From Symbiodinium kawagutii (taxonomy: Eukaryota; Sar; Dinophyceae; Suessiales; Symbiodiniaceae), in NCBI GenBank assembly GCA_009767595.1, contig VSDK01016260.1, forward strand, positions 626,994 through 690,993: 64,000 nucleotides of DNA. Direction: 5' to 3'. Position numbers and translations under genes: made by a program. The notes under the pieces are model-generated. The model did no database searches. It had not been told where the DNA came from and worked only from the letters and a program-made list of their open reading frames with translations. This document shows, piece by piece, positions 30,341 through 40,379 of this stretch (position 1 is the stretch's first letter; each line of letters starts with the position of its first letter).

Positions 30341-31039
30341 CCTATCCCCAAGAACCCCTCTAACATCATACCATCCGAAACAGGTTTGTCTATCCCATGA
30401 GGTCTCTTGTTTTGCAGAAGCTTCATGAAGATATTTGGCACACAAACCTTCTACTTGGTCCATGTTGCCCATGTTTCCCGCAGAACATGCCATTGATCTT
30501 TAGCATTTATCATCCGAAAAGTGAGCTCAGCTTTGGGATGAAACTAATTGCTCACCCAAAGGATCCATCTGTTTGTCTCTCGATGTTGTTTCGTGGTGGA
30601 TTTTGACAGTGGGTTACATGCACAAAGAACGTACATATCATGCACCAAGGTCCAAACAACGAATTTCATAAGCAAAGATGCGGGTTTGTGTTGGCTAACC
30701 CCCAACCGGCTTGGCCTCCAGAACAACGCATCTACGTTCTGTCCAAAACTACAATCCTCTAACATGACAAAACAAAGGCTATTGGGATCTATTAGGCATA
30801 GTGTTCACCCTTCTCCGCGATTTCAGTTCAAAAATCATAGCGAAGACAAACCGCCCCAACACGAACCAACTTCACCTGGTGATTCTTCAATGGATGGCAA
30901 ATCGTGGTACATATGCACCAGGTCAGTTGTTGATTGTCATCGACATCTCTCCTCTTAGTAAACATGCACAAGACATACAGCTACACCGTCCATCACCCTG
31001 CCACATACGCATAAAAGTCTTCAATGATCAAGTCGACAC

Positions 31040-31149
31040 CAGTTTCCTGAAAGTCTTCTCCGCATCCTCTAGCGGAAACTCTGCGACGCACAGGCCATGG
31101 AAGATGCTCACAGCCAAACACAGTTGGATGGCACCGAAGATGTTGCTTC
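31040..31149 (-). CDS. Signal-peptide gene, exon 6
   Basis: CCCTAAG| to AAACTG|GTGTCG. Completes a Gly codon from exon 5 and reads SNIFGAIQLCLAVSIFHGLC then VAEFPLEDAEKTFRKL. The first half continues the hydrophobic run of exon 5, giving a probable membrane helix or pair; the second half is a charged loop. Ends in phase 0; the next exon was not identified with confidence. Confidence 0.55.
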
Positions 31150-31571
31150 CTTAGGGCTGACGCTGATCAACCCTTACCAGCTGGTCCTTGGTGTTCTGGG
31201 TTGAGGTATCGCTGGCGAACCCCCATGGTCGGTGGTTCATGGTCGGGGCTGGTTGGCAACCACAACCCCCAAGTAGTTTGAACCTTTCGCCCATCGTGGT
31301 TGACTTAGCTTCAGGATGCTCCAGGCACCCCTTGGGTCAGAAGCTGTGCCGGCAAGGCTCCAATGGCCAGGCATTTCATGCAGTTGTGATCGTTTCCTGG
31401 GAGCTGGGGATGGCTGCGGATCTACAGGTCACGTGTTGGTCACTGATTGGTTCCAAGGGGCTTCCCACGGATTGATCCACCAGCGGGTAGGCCGGAGAAG
31501 CCCAGGTGAAGGCAGAACATGATCCGTCTCCAGGTCTAGGTTGAAGCCTACTAGTCCACCCTCCCAGTCAC

Positions 31572-31662
31572 CAAACAGGAGTAGCATCAAACACATGAGG
31601 GTGTGATACTCCAAGAACCATTGTGCTTTGGCCCGGCGTATCCCAGGGATTGAAAGTGTATA
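31572..31662 (-). CDS. Signal-peptide gene, exon 5
   Basis: GTCATACAG| to CTGTTTG|GTGACTGG, 30 codons plus one base. Reads YTLSIPGIRRAKAQWFLEYH then TLMCLMLLLF(G). Phase 0 in, phase 1 out, matching exons 4 and 6. The frame stays open past the donor to 31,429, so an unspliced longer form is an alternative. Confidence 0.5.
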
Positions 31663-31871
31663 CTGTATGACCGACGTTGACAAGTAAAAGAAAACATCCT
31701 TAACCAACCAATAAGCTGATCTATAGCTGATCATGACCAATAGGGAACCCCAGCAGCTATAAGGCTACATCAATGGACAACCCCACCTCATCCCACATCG
31801 AAACCCCCTGCCATGTCAAGTCATGCCAGGTCTCTGGCTCTCATTCTCTGAATGTCTGTCCAAATATTCAC

Positions 31872-32003
31872 CAAGCCCGTGGCAATGGACAGGAACGCCA
31901 TGGCCGCGCAAGCTTTGGACGCCAGGTCGCAGATGCGGCAGTAGGCGCCAGCTCCTAAGGAGCTGAGGTTGTCCACGCAATCCTCGGCCTTCCACTGGAT
32001 GAC
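31872..32003 (-). CDS. Signal-peptide gene, exon 4
   Basis: TTGTCTCAG| to GGCTTG|GTGAAT, exactly 44 codons, phase 0 both ends. Reads VIQWKAEDCVDNLSSLGAGA then YCRICDLASKACAAMAFLS. Four Cys residues and a mildly hydrophobic C-terminal half. GC3 is high. This is the clearest single exon in the window. Confidence 0.6.
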
Positions 32004-32297
32004 CTGAGACAACAGGAGTCAAACGGAGGTGGTGAAGCAGTTTCTGATATCCACCACACACTCCGAAACGATCTGCCACCACATGTGGAGGTTCTCCATG
32101 AACCCTACCCACCAGGGTCCCACATCTCAATGGCTTCAACATGATAATGTGAGGTCAATGCATCAACTCTGAGATGTCTACATCCTCATCATAGACCGCT
32201 TGTTTCACTCATTTTCATTCTCTCAATCCATCACAATGCATTGGAAAGTTCTCGTTCTCCCTCGCGATGGGGTCCTTCCTTCACAACTTTGTCCCAC

Positions 32298-32449
32298 TTG
32301 GATGGGACCGACCAACCTCTGACTTGCATCCCCTGGTGGTTCGGCCTTGTAAATGTTGAAGTTCTCACTATCCACCAGCACAGCTTCCAATCCAATGAAG
32401 ACCTGGGCCTCTAATCCATCGCAGCGCTCCGACTGGATGCATTCGTAAC
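32298..32449 (-). CDS. Signal-peptide gene, exon 3
   Basis: AGCTGTGAG| to ATCCAA|GTGGGA. Joins exon 2 through a Gly codon and reads YECIQSERCDGLEAQVFIGL then EAVLVDSENFNIYKAEPPGD and ends RLVGPIQ. Two early Cys suggest an extracytoplasmic domain. The frame is open past the donor to a TGA at 32,223, so a retained-intron terminal form is possible. Confidence 0.55.
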
Positions 32450-32911
32450 CTCACAGCTGGAGGGGATACATTCAAGGCAGTGCTGTGCGATGTGCAGAAA
32501 TACATGGGTGCTCATATGCTATACAAGTACTTAAACTGTACATCATGATAAGGATGTTCACAAATAGATTTATAGTTGCGCCCCTTTCTCTAGAAAACAA
32601 TATACAACACAACACATAAGTAGTACCATATCCTGGATGGATCATCTTGGTTGGTCTGAAACTGTGAGCCAAAACGTTGGAGTATTTTCATAGCACCTGA
32701 GATATTTCGAACAAAAGCTTCTAATATCAGCTGGAGGCACAAAGCCTGGAAATCTGGACTAGCTGGTTAATGAAAACAAAGCAACCAACCGGAATCACTG
32801 GAATCAGCAGCTAACCCCCTTACTAAGTTGTCCCTAACCATGGTTTTTAGGGGTTATAAGCTACCTCGTAAGGCTCATAACCACGGTTATAACCCCATAA
32901 CATCGAATCAC

Positions 32912-33047
32912 CACTGGCGCCCAAGTGACTGCCATAGGCCCAGGGGAAGCCATTGAGATTGCCCATGTCCGAGGACAAAGCTGCAGCAGGTATCGCACGC
33001 AAACAAATGCTTGCAATGGTCAAACACAACGAGATGAACAGGAGCAC
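32912..33047 (-). CDS. Signal-peptide gene, exon 2
   Basis: TTTTTGGTTCAG| to GCCAGTG|GTGATT. Reads VLLFISLCLTIASICL, a hydrophobic core, then RAIPAAALSSDMGNLNGFPW. The core plus PAAA is a typical signal-peptide h-region and cleavage site. Phase 0 in, phase 1 out. An alternative frame of the same exon is also open but lacks this logic. Confidence 0.6.
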
Positions 33048-33154
33048 CTGAACCAAAAAGGTGGGGCCCCCAAGATAGCTAAGTTGGTTTATAACTCGGG
33101 TATAACTATAGTTAAATGGCTTGTTAATCAACTTATAACCAGGGGGCACACCAC
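33048..33154 (-). mobile_element. Family-B inverted-repeat element forming the first intron (copy B1)
   Basis: 107 nt, GTGGTGTGCCCCC at the start and GGGCCCCACCTTTTTGGTTCAG-like end (acceptor TTCAG). The inverted arms AAGGTGGGGCCCCC and GGGGGCACACCACCTT define the family; a second copy lies at 41,727. Both splice sites sit at or within about 10 nt of the arms. Confidence 0.6.
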
Positions 33155-33178
33155 CTTGAAGGAATGCCAAGGGGTCAT
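33155..33178 (-). CDS. Signal-peptide gene, exon 1 with start codon
   Basis: ATG at 33178; eight codons MTPWHSFK, then AAG|GTGGTG. Together with exon 2 it gives a short polar n-region followed by the hydrophobic core. The stop codon TGA lies three codons upstream in frame, supporting this start. Promoter and 5' UTR limits cannot be seen; the mRNA would probably be trans-spliced. Confidence 0.55.
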
Positions 33179-33952
33179 GGATGGTCATAGTAGCAACATC
33201 GGTACCAGCAATCCTCGAGCTGTTTTTTTTGGTGGATGTATGTGGATGTGCAGCCAGCTGCTGACATCTGTTGACTGTCCATAGTGCCTTTGGTAGACGG
33301 GCAGCTGGCGGGGTATGAAGAGCTTGACTGCTTGAGGTCTACAGGACTTGAGAAACAAAAGCTCGTCGTGGCTCATGGTGATATTCGCACAACAAATAAT
33401 GGGAGATTTCACCTCACCAGCAACCACAAGCAACTACTGGGAGGATAAACCAAACATTGCATGGCTGCTGGTTACTCGGCATTGGGATGTCAAGGGATCA
33501 GGTGGCAGCAAATGCCAAGCCTTCGGAATTTGCAGGCTAAAACCCTTGTGCAAGAAACGCATCCTCTGGTTATACTGTATATCAACCTCTGATTCTGACC
33601 AGCCTCAATGCTTGGAAATGATTAGGTGTGCGCGCACTGCGGCAGTAGATGGTTCAATAGTTTATCTATTTTTATCTAGTGCATGTTTAGAATGCTGTAG
33701 ACTTAATGATTTCCTACAGGGTTCATTTTTTTTGAAAAAAAGGTTTGAAAGCACATGCACATCTAGGAAAAGAATGCGACGTTTTGTTTATGGTTTCTTC
33801 CAACCTATGCTTACGTTTTTTGAAGTCGTCGGCTCGGCGCACATGGCTGTCGTACCCCTCACGTACTATCATGAACCATTGTATTCCCTACTCTTGCCAG
33901 CGCAGTCCATCCAAGACCCTCAGATTGAGGGGACACGAAATAAACAGTCTCC

Positions 33953-34085
33953 TATGTCAGGAGCTCAGCATGAGGAGCTCACACTTCACTTGGGGAAGCC
34001 ACCCTTGAGCTCAAACTTTGCACGCAAAAACTTGTGAGAAGATAGTGAGGCCGAAAAGGCTGGAGGGCAGTGCACCAGCATGCTG
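33953..34085 (+). repeat. Dispersed repeat D, copy 1
   Basis: Contains GGGGAAGCCACCCTTGA, CTTTGCACGCAAAA and AGTGAGGCCGAAAAGGCTGG. A second copy, same orientation, follows the N-gap at 61,382. The 229-codon plus-strand frame ending here is partly composed of it. Confidence 0.65.
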
Positions 34086-34181
34086 TGTTCCCATTTCTCT
34101 CTGGTTCTTCTTTTCTGACTATGTTGACATTGATCCATGGCCAAACCTTCCCAAACAATCTGGATCCCATCCATCCCAAAC

Positions 34182-34345
34182 CTTGGAACACCATCCCCGT
34201 GCCTTCCGCAAGTTCCCAAAGACCCGACAGCCCCGGCCGCCGCAGCAGCGACAGCAGCGGTTTGACTCGCAGCATCGATTCATGATGCCCGGCCGCTGCA
34301 GGCATTTGCAAGGCCGGATCTGCGGAAAGGGAATCTTGTCCAAAC
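34182..34345 (-). CDS. Cys-rich exon
   Basis: GCTTGTGAG| to TCCAAG|GTTTGG. Reads LDKIPFPQIRPCKCLQRPGI then MNRCCESNRCCRCCGGRGCR, eleven Cys in 54 residues. It may be a secreted or metal-binding segment. One other minus frame is also open. It lies about 1 kb upstream of the signal-peptide gene. Confidence 0.4.
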
Positions 34346-34399
34346 CTCACAAGCGAAGCATAGCATGAACAAAAATTGCATAACTCCCTGCTTCCAAAC

Positions 34400-35700
34400 A
34401 TTTTTCCGCAGTTGTTTAGTGAAACAAAGATGAAAAAGTCAGGTGGCGATAGCTTTCATCTATCAGGGTTGATATGTTGATGCACGAAATCAACTGGAAA
34501 TCAACATGGTCGAACCCCCGTACTCATGCATCATGAGGGACCAATCACCTACTACTATGGGCCTTTTCTTCATCTACTGCCTACCCTCTGAATCACTTAG
34601 GATGGGCATTCCTCGTTAATGTTTAAAGCCGTCAAATAACCATGACAAATCACACAAAAGCCGTGCCACAGGTGAAAAACAGCTTCTAAACACCCACATT
34701 CTTCTGTAGAAATATGAACTGTTATCCACCAGTGCTACATCTATATACTGCATCTGATATCCCCATGATTTATGGAAATCAAAAACTCTTCACCCGAAGG
34801 GTCAGCTGGGCTATTGAAATGAAAAAACTCTTCACCATTCACCATTCCTTGGCCCCCTCTTACTCTCAATTATCTTAAATTTGACTATTGTTTGGCCCTG
34901 TCAGCCATCATTTGCCGGCCATCATTGAGCCATCAAGTACTGATGAACTGGCCACTATTAAGCATCATCAATCCTCATTAACCAATTAAAACTATTACCA
35001 CTACTCTTTAGTCTTTAGCGTTGCGTCGCCAGCGGCTACCGACTTCATCACAAATCAATCACTGCAGGTCATTCACTATGAGCAATTGAGTACGAACCAA
35101 TGCTAACCATAGCTTAACCATCAAGAAACACATCATTCACCACGGTTTATTGACCATGACTAGCCATGAGTACCATCATTAACCATCATTGCCATCATTA
35201 ATCACCACCAACCAAGGAGTTTAGCCCTGCTGTCTATAGCGTATCGCGGCCCAGCAACAGCGCTCCAATGCATCGCCACAACGGGCCATGCAGCTCTTAC
35301 GTTTTTCCTGGCACGTGACGGTCGCTGCTGGTGGTCCCTTTCCGCAACCAACAACCGTCAATAGCAATGGCTCATACAGTGGAAGATTTAGTCATTGACA
35401 TACCGGCGAATGTAGTGATGACAATAACGGCTGACAAAGGCTTATTGGCAGTAGCTGATTCTGATTCAGAGGTCGATGTGTGGCCATTCTTGGTTGGAAG
35501 TTTGATATGCTGGCAGGAGAGCTTGGATCCCATGGCTAGCAACATGCTGGCACTTGCAGACTGCTCCCCTTCACCATGAGCCATCGGTGGCTTTACATCT
35601 GCTAGCAGTACCCACGAGGGCCGGTTATCAGCCATCAACATTTAAAAGTCGAAGTTGGTTCACAACCACCAATCAAGAATTGGTTACCCATCAGTAATAG
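34400..35700. other. Stretch without a supported gene
   Basis: Rich in ATTAACCATCATT-type degenerate repeats around 34,900-35,220. The open frames at 35,331-35,641 have no exon borders that I can support. Confidence 0.5.
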
Positions 35701-35710
35701 CCAATATTTG

Positions 35711-35907
35711 CTATTCCAAATGATTGTCAAGCCAGAGCAGCCAGCACATTGCTAGCGCCTGAGGTGGTGGCGATGAAGCCGGTAGCGGCTCATCGCCCTC
35801 TAAGAAGGCAGCCCTCGCTGGCTTCGGTGCTCCAGTGCTCTCCTCTTCTCCGATGGCGCTGATATCATCCGCGTTCGGCCGCGGTGCCGACATGGGGGTT
35901 AGCTGTC
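35711..35907 (-). CDS. Possible first coding exon
   Basis: After GCGAAGACAG|, with ATG at 35,893: MSAPRPNADDISAIGEEEST then GAPKPARAAFLEGDEPLPA. Acidic, disordered, coding-like third positions. A GC donor (CAG|GCGCTA) would end it near 35,757; otherwise it stops at 35,711. No recognised family. Confidence 0.4.
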
Positions 35908-35974
35908 TTCGCTATCCCGGCCGCTCAAGCAAGAACCAACCAAATATATGTTAATGGAACCTGTGCACTTGGAG

Positions 35975-35993
35975 CTTTGAGCCAAAATTACGC
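35975..35993 (-). other. Possible relic of the dinoflagellate spliced leader
   Basis: Minus strand GCGTAATTTTGGCTCAAAG shares CGTA and the 12-mer ATTTTGGCTCAA with the spliced leader (CCGTAGCCATTTTGGCTCAAG without its GCC). It may be chance or a reverse-transcribed mRNA end. Confidence 0.25.
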
Positions 35994-36272
35994 AGTGCAA
36001 TGCAACAAGAACTTGGAAGCAAAAGCATAGCCACAAAGTAAGTCTTGGATCCAATATGACCCAATCACTTTATAGACATAGCAAGCGACAGGCACGCGCG
36101 TCAACTGCACGTATGCTTCACAATTTGTCCTTCTTTTGTCTCAATTTATCCAACCCTTCAAATGTGCCATAAAGAGCGCAATAAACTGGGGAGGGAAGAT
36201 GCTATGTCCATTTCTTGACGCTACGTGAGCACTTTTGAAGGAACCACGAAGCCCTTGAAAAACCGTCAACAT

Positions 36273-36527
36273 TCAGATTGTGGTGTCGCCAGTACGTTGG
36301 TGAAGACGCAAGGGAAAACAATCAGTTGCTGGTTTGAAGGGCGTTTCTGCACGCAAGCCAGGAGGCCATACAGCCAAGGGCTGCTCCCATTTCTGGGGTT
36401 CAGGGTTGCTGCATGTTGCTACAAGCCACACCGCTGGGATCCCCCACTGCTCGGCATATTGGCCCAAGATCTGTCGAATCTCCCTGGTGCTGTCCGCTGA
36501 CTTACGGGAGGTCCATGGACCCAAGAT
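36273..36527 (-). CDS. Possible exon
   Basis: After TTGCGGCAG| the frame reads ILGPWTSRKSADSTREIRQI then LGQYAEQWGIPAVWLVATCS. Ends at TGA 36,273 or at a donor near 36,297. Plausible composition but opposite strand also open. Confidence 0.35.
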   Translation of the reverse strand: MLGPWTSRKSADSTREIRQILGQYAEQWGIPAVWLVATCSNPEPQKWEQPLAVWPPGLRAETPFKPATDCFPLRLHQRTGDTTI

Positions 36528-36725
36528 CTGCCGCAATCGGCCGCTTGTCTATAAGCATGGGTGATCACAACGATTTTGAAATAAACAAACATGCACCTTG
36601 TTACATGGTAGAGTCCGTATGATATATGCATGCCTGTGCAACTGCTTCTGTTGGTGCTGTGGTGGCAAACCGGCTGATTTTTCAGGACAAAAATGGTTGC
36701 GAGTTTTACATCTCTCTACTGTTTT

Positions 36726-36840
36726 GTGGCTGAACCAACCCTAGCTATGAAAAATATGCTTGTCAACCAGCGAACCAACAAACCATGCACAACGTTTGAC
36801 AGGAGGGAAAACAAAACATGTCAATCAAACCACACACCAG
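36726..36840 (-). mobile_element. Family-A element (copy A6)
   Basis: GTGGCTGAACC start, ATGAAAAATATGCTTGTCAA, AAAACATGTCAATCAAACCA and CACACCAG end. No exon recognised at either border. Confidence 0.6.
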
Positions 36841-37185
36841 TTTCCGGTTTGCGTGTGTTGATGGTGCTGATGAAAAATCCCTGATGCTCTTGATGCTCTT
36901 CATGATTCGTAAACTTCAACGCGCCAGTCCCCTGGCCGCGATAGGTTGTAACTTCCGCGATCCTTGAACTGAATACCAAATACTACTTGTCTTAATTCTC
37001 TCAGCATTTTTTTGCTCCTGGTTGCTACAGGTTCTTTGCTGAAAAGTTTGGGATAGAGGCTACAGATATGGCATCTTCCGAGAAGATCTGAGACTGGCAT
37101 TTATATCGTTCAATTCCTGAAAAAAAGTAGCACAATATAGAAGCCATCACAGTCTCCCCACACAAAAATTCAAAGTCATGATACT

Positions 37186-38338
37186 ATGCGTCCATCCTGG
37201 CCCAAAGGGCACGCCCCTTTTTCGGCGGCAACAGGAGAGCATCGATTGAGAAGGGCCAGTGGAGAACTTCGGATTTCAGCTTGGCGGCTGGATTTTGAAG
37301 CGCGGCGCAAGTGTGCACAACGCACCTCAGGTTGCACAGCTGGACAGGAATGCAATGCACCCTTTCACAAGCGTGAAGGAAATGTAAGCCTTTATATTAA
37401 ATGTAAATTAATGTAAATAAGAAAGCGTAATAAATACAAATGCACATACACATTATGCGCACAATTTCAATGCATTTCCGAAAACCTATGCATTTGCATG
37501 TGCATCAATATGCACAGAAGTGTCTATGTGAATAAGTATGGATCCCAATAACGCGCAAACATCATTTTCCAAACTTGTCTACAAGAAAATGCCAATTTCA
37601 ACATTCAACATGTCGAACATTATATAGTAACATTCAATTCATTCTACACTGAGAGAAATGCAGCATTGCAGGTGTAAGAATTGAAAAAAACAACAACTCA
37701 CAAAAATGTTCAAGTCCTAAGCCCCTGTCACAGCCTTATCTCAACAGAATGGAATACACATGAATACAGCGCAATGACAATCAACAAGGATCAACAAGGT
37801 AACACCCGCAATCACGTGAACAGGAAGAAAACTTAGACAAGTAACGGCAAACCACTCAGAAACCAACCATATCTGATGGTTCAATGAATGTCAACCATCT
37901 AAATCACCAGCTGTTTACACCCGGACCTGGTGATGACCCACCGGATCTGCCGCTGCACCAAGGCGCTGCGAGGAACTGGGTCGCGTGTTCAGGGCGCTGA
38001 TCCAATGGCGCTCCGCCGTGGTAGACTCCAACTGCAACAGCCCCTGGGCGTCGCATCGCGAGAGCCACCGCGTGGGACCGCCGGGGAGGAAGAGGAAGGC
38101 GATCAAACCCATCCTGGAGCGGCTGGGTGTTGGGCGCAAGCCCTTGAAAGCACGAAGGAACGGACATAGAACGAGCCAACTTTGAGATGAAGGGATGTGG
38201 ATAGATGGTAAGTCCATCCGATGCCAAGATCTCTGCAAATCTAAGTGAGTGGAAAAATGTAAACCAGAGGTGGTTCAGCCTTGAACTCTCCAAAATTGTA
38301 AATGCACGTCCTATGTCAGCTGCAAATGGCGTGTTCAA
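37186..38338. other. Two GC-rich exon-like islands, strand unresolved
   Basis: At 37,186-37,390 the plus frame (ASGELRISAWRLDFEARRK) and the minus frame are both open. At 37,904-38,338 a 144-codon minus frame (TPFAADIGRAFTILESSRLN) overlaps a plus frame with high GC3 (VFRALIQWRSAVVDSNCNSP). Each island probably holds one exon; which strand cannot be told by eye. Confidence 0.3.
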
Positions 38339-38535
38339 GTGTCCTTCCAGGCATTCCCTTGTTCACATTGCAATTGGATTTTCAAAACAGAACTTGAACT
38401 TGCAAAGAATTAACCTTTTTCTCGGGATATCCAGGCTCGTTGACCACAACTACTCATTAACATGCTCAACAAACGGTATGTTTACAGCGCTGGGGCATCC
38501 AACGTCATCACCCAAGTGGCATACCATGCCGCTTA

Positions 38536-38727
38536 AGCGTCCTCATCTGCAAAGCGAAACTATGAGAAGTCACGGGCCGCTCAGCAGAATGCAGGAGGAG
38601 CCTCCAGGGAGGTGATGGCTAAGCTGGCTGTTGGTCGGAAGCTAAGGCGCCAGGGGTCTCCTTATAGACCTTTAAAGGGGAGCCAGGGAGCTAACAGCAG
38701 TGCCCATTCAGGTGCCCGTGATTGATG
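38536..38727 (+). CDS. Possible exon on the plus strand
   Basis: After GCTTAAG| the frame reads KRNYEKSRAAQQNAGGASRE then VMAKLAVGRKLRRQGSPYR to a TGA. The minus strand has stops. Basic, helical start. Function unknown. Confidence 0.3.
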
Positions 38728-39193
38728 CTTCAATGGCCAAATTAGCAATGAAGAAGCCTAGTCAACAGGCTAAACTTCCGTGTAATCTGCAAAGGAAAGA
38801 ACCATAATGAGTTCGGGGACCGAGGCTCGCTGTGGGAAATAGTTGGTTTGGGATTCTTCTTCTACTTTTGCCATGACACCCGCACGGAGATGATGAATAA
38901 TTACACGCAAATTCTAATACAAAGTACATTGGATAAACATTTAGAGACAAAGATTGAACAAAAAACAACATCGAACTTCAATATGGAACTCTCAGAAGAA
39001 ACAACCAAACAACGGCATCATGAGACGCATCATCCCCGAGATTCGTAACATTTTGCCAATCTGCTTTTCCAGGATCAAGTCCCTCAGTCTGCTCCCAGGA
39101 GTGCTAGTTCGATTTACCCTGTGCCAGTGAACAATTGGTTTGGTTGCATTTTGCTGGAGAAAAACATTGGGAATTGAGGGATGTTGAGGTCAC

Positions 39194-39311
39194 CAGGAGC
39201 CCCCACGCTGCATGAGCCTTCGGAGCAAGCTTCGGTTGAAGTAAAATGCATGGAGCAAAGCCCAAATCATCGATGCAAACGCCTCGTCGGACCTTCTGTG
39301 CGTGGAAGGCA
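39194..39311 (-). CDS. Exon of unknown gene
   Basis: GGTCACCAG| to CTCCTG|GTGACC, 118 bp. Reads AFHAQKVRRGVCIDDLGFAP then CILLQPKLAPKAHAAWGLL. Coding-like but unlinked. Confidence 0.4.
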
Positions 39312-39540
39312 CTGGTGACCAACAGGTGCGGATGGTCAATAACTATCAACTATGATTAATAACTATGGTTAATAATGTCAATAGCTGTGGTTAATCATGT
39401 AATCAGCTGATATGCATTTGACGGCTTTTAACAATATGGACCAATATGGGTTGATGATGGTTGATGACCAATTGCAGCAATGGATTGGCACATCAAAAGA
39501 TGATGATCTGGTGATTAGCTATGGCTATGCCTGGTACCAT

Positions 39541-39550
39541 NNNNNNNNNN
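39541..39550. other. Assembly gap (10 N)
   Basis: Run of N. Confidence 0.99.
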
Positions 39551-39714
39551 CTGACCAGATCATCTACGCCCCCAGAAGCAACCGAAGATCCAAGGTGGAA
39601 GCCTTGTTGGTGACGGATAGTGATTCTTCTCGTTCACAGGGTCATAATGCCATGTTTGTTCTTCAGGCGGTGCACTTGCGGTCCATTCTTTGGACACTGT
39701 CTCCAATATACGTG

Positions 39715-39717
<3 letters not shown>

Positions 39718-39767
<50 letters not shown>

Positions 39768-39768
39768 T
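39718..39768. repeat. (GAT)n microsatellite
   Basis: About 16 uninterrupted GAT units. Confidence 0.95.
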
Positions 39769-40036
39769 AGACACGCCATGAACATTCAATTATGAGGTCT
39801 AATCACTCATTCTGGCATGACGACAATTTGGTAAACTATTCATGGGAAAAACAATGCTAATGACAGCCGATGGTTCTAGCACCGGCAGGCACAAACACAC
39901 ATTGACAGGCACACGTATATACGCTCCTGCTGTTGAAAAACACCTGCGCGCTTGTTGGTGCCATATGGTCAACCACTACTGACATGGTGATTCTTGCATG
40001 CTTCTGGCAAACAAGCCAATTTAGTGGGTACAGCAC

Positions 40037-40120
40037 CTTTCATGCATTGGGAAACGTCTACAAAGTCTATGGCGGTTTCCAACCATTCCAGGGAATGAAA
40101 CGCCAAAATTGCCATTCTGG
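40037..40120 (-). CDS. Exon starting at the end of a family-A element
   Basis: TTCAACCACCAG| to ATGAAAG|GTGCTG-type donor. Reads RMAILAFHSLEWLETAIDFV then DVSQCMK. The acceptor AG is the last dinucleotide of the element A7 arm. Confidence 0.4.
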
Positions 40121-40228
40121 CTGGTGGTTGAACTACCACTATGAAAAATATGCTTGCCAACCAACCAACCAACCATTTGGTAACACACTTGGGAAAACAA
40201 AAAACATATCAATCCAACCACCAACCAG
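40121..40228 (-). mobile_element. Family-A element (copy A7)
   Basis: CTGGTGGTTGAAC and CCAACCACCAACCAG ends with ATGAAAAATATGCTTGCCAA inside. Its outer flank TAGTTGTTCAACCACTATT resembles the flanks of A8 and A10, so these copies may belong to a longer repeat. A partial second copy lies at 40,287-40,317. Confidence 0.6.
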
Positions 40229-40379
40229 TAGTTGTTCAACCACTATTCTTGCTGATTCATCCTTATCACTCACCTCGACCTACCATTCCCTATGAAAAAT
40301 CTCAACCAACCACCAACCAGCATTCCTCCAACGCCAAATCCCATGAGGGCACCGCCCAGGGGCCCCCACAGCTGGCTCA

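Noticed and set aside
31188..31475. 95-codon plus-strand frame with balanced composition
   Set aside because: It falls within the intron region between exons 5 and 6 of the minus-strand gene and has no supported splice borders.
33348..34037. 229-codon plus-strand frame
   Set aside because: Its end lies in dispersed repeat D and the middle is AT-rich with poly-K and homopolymers; no coding signal.
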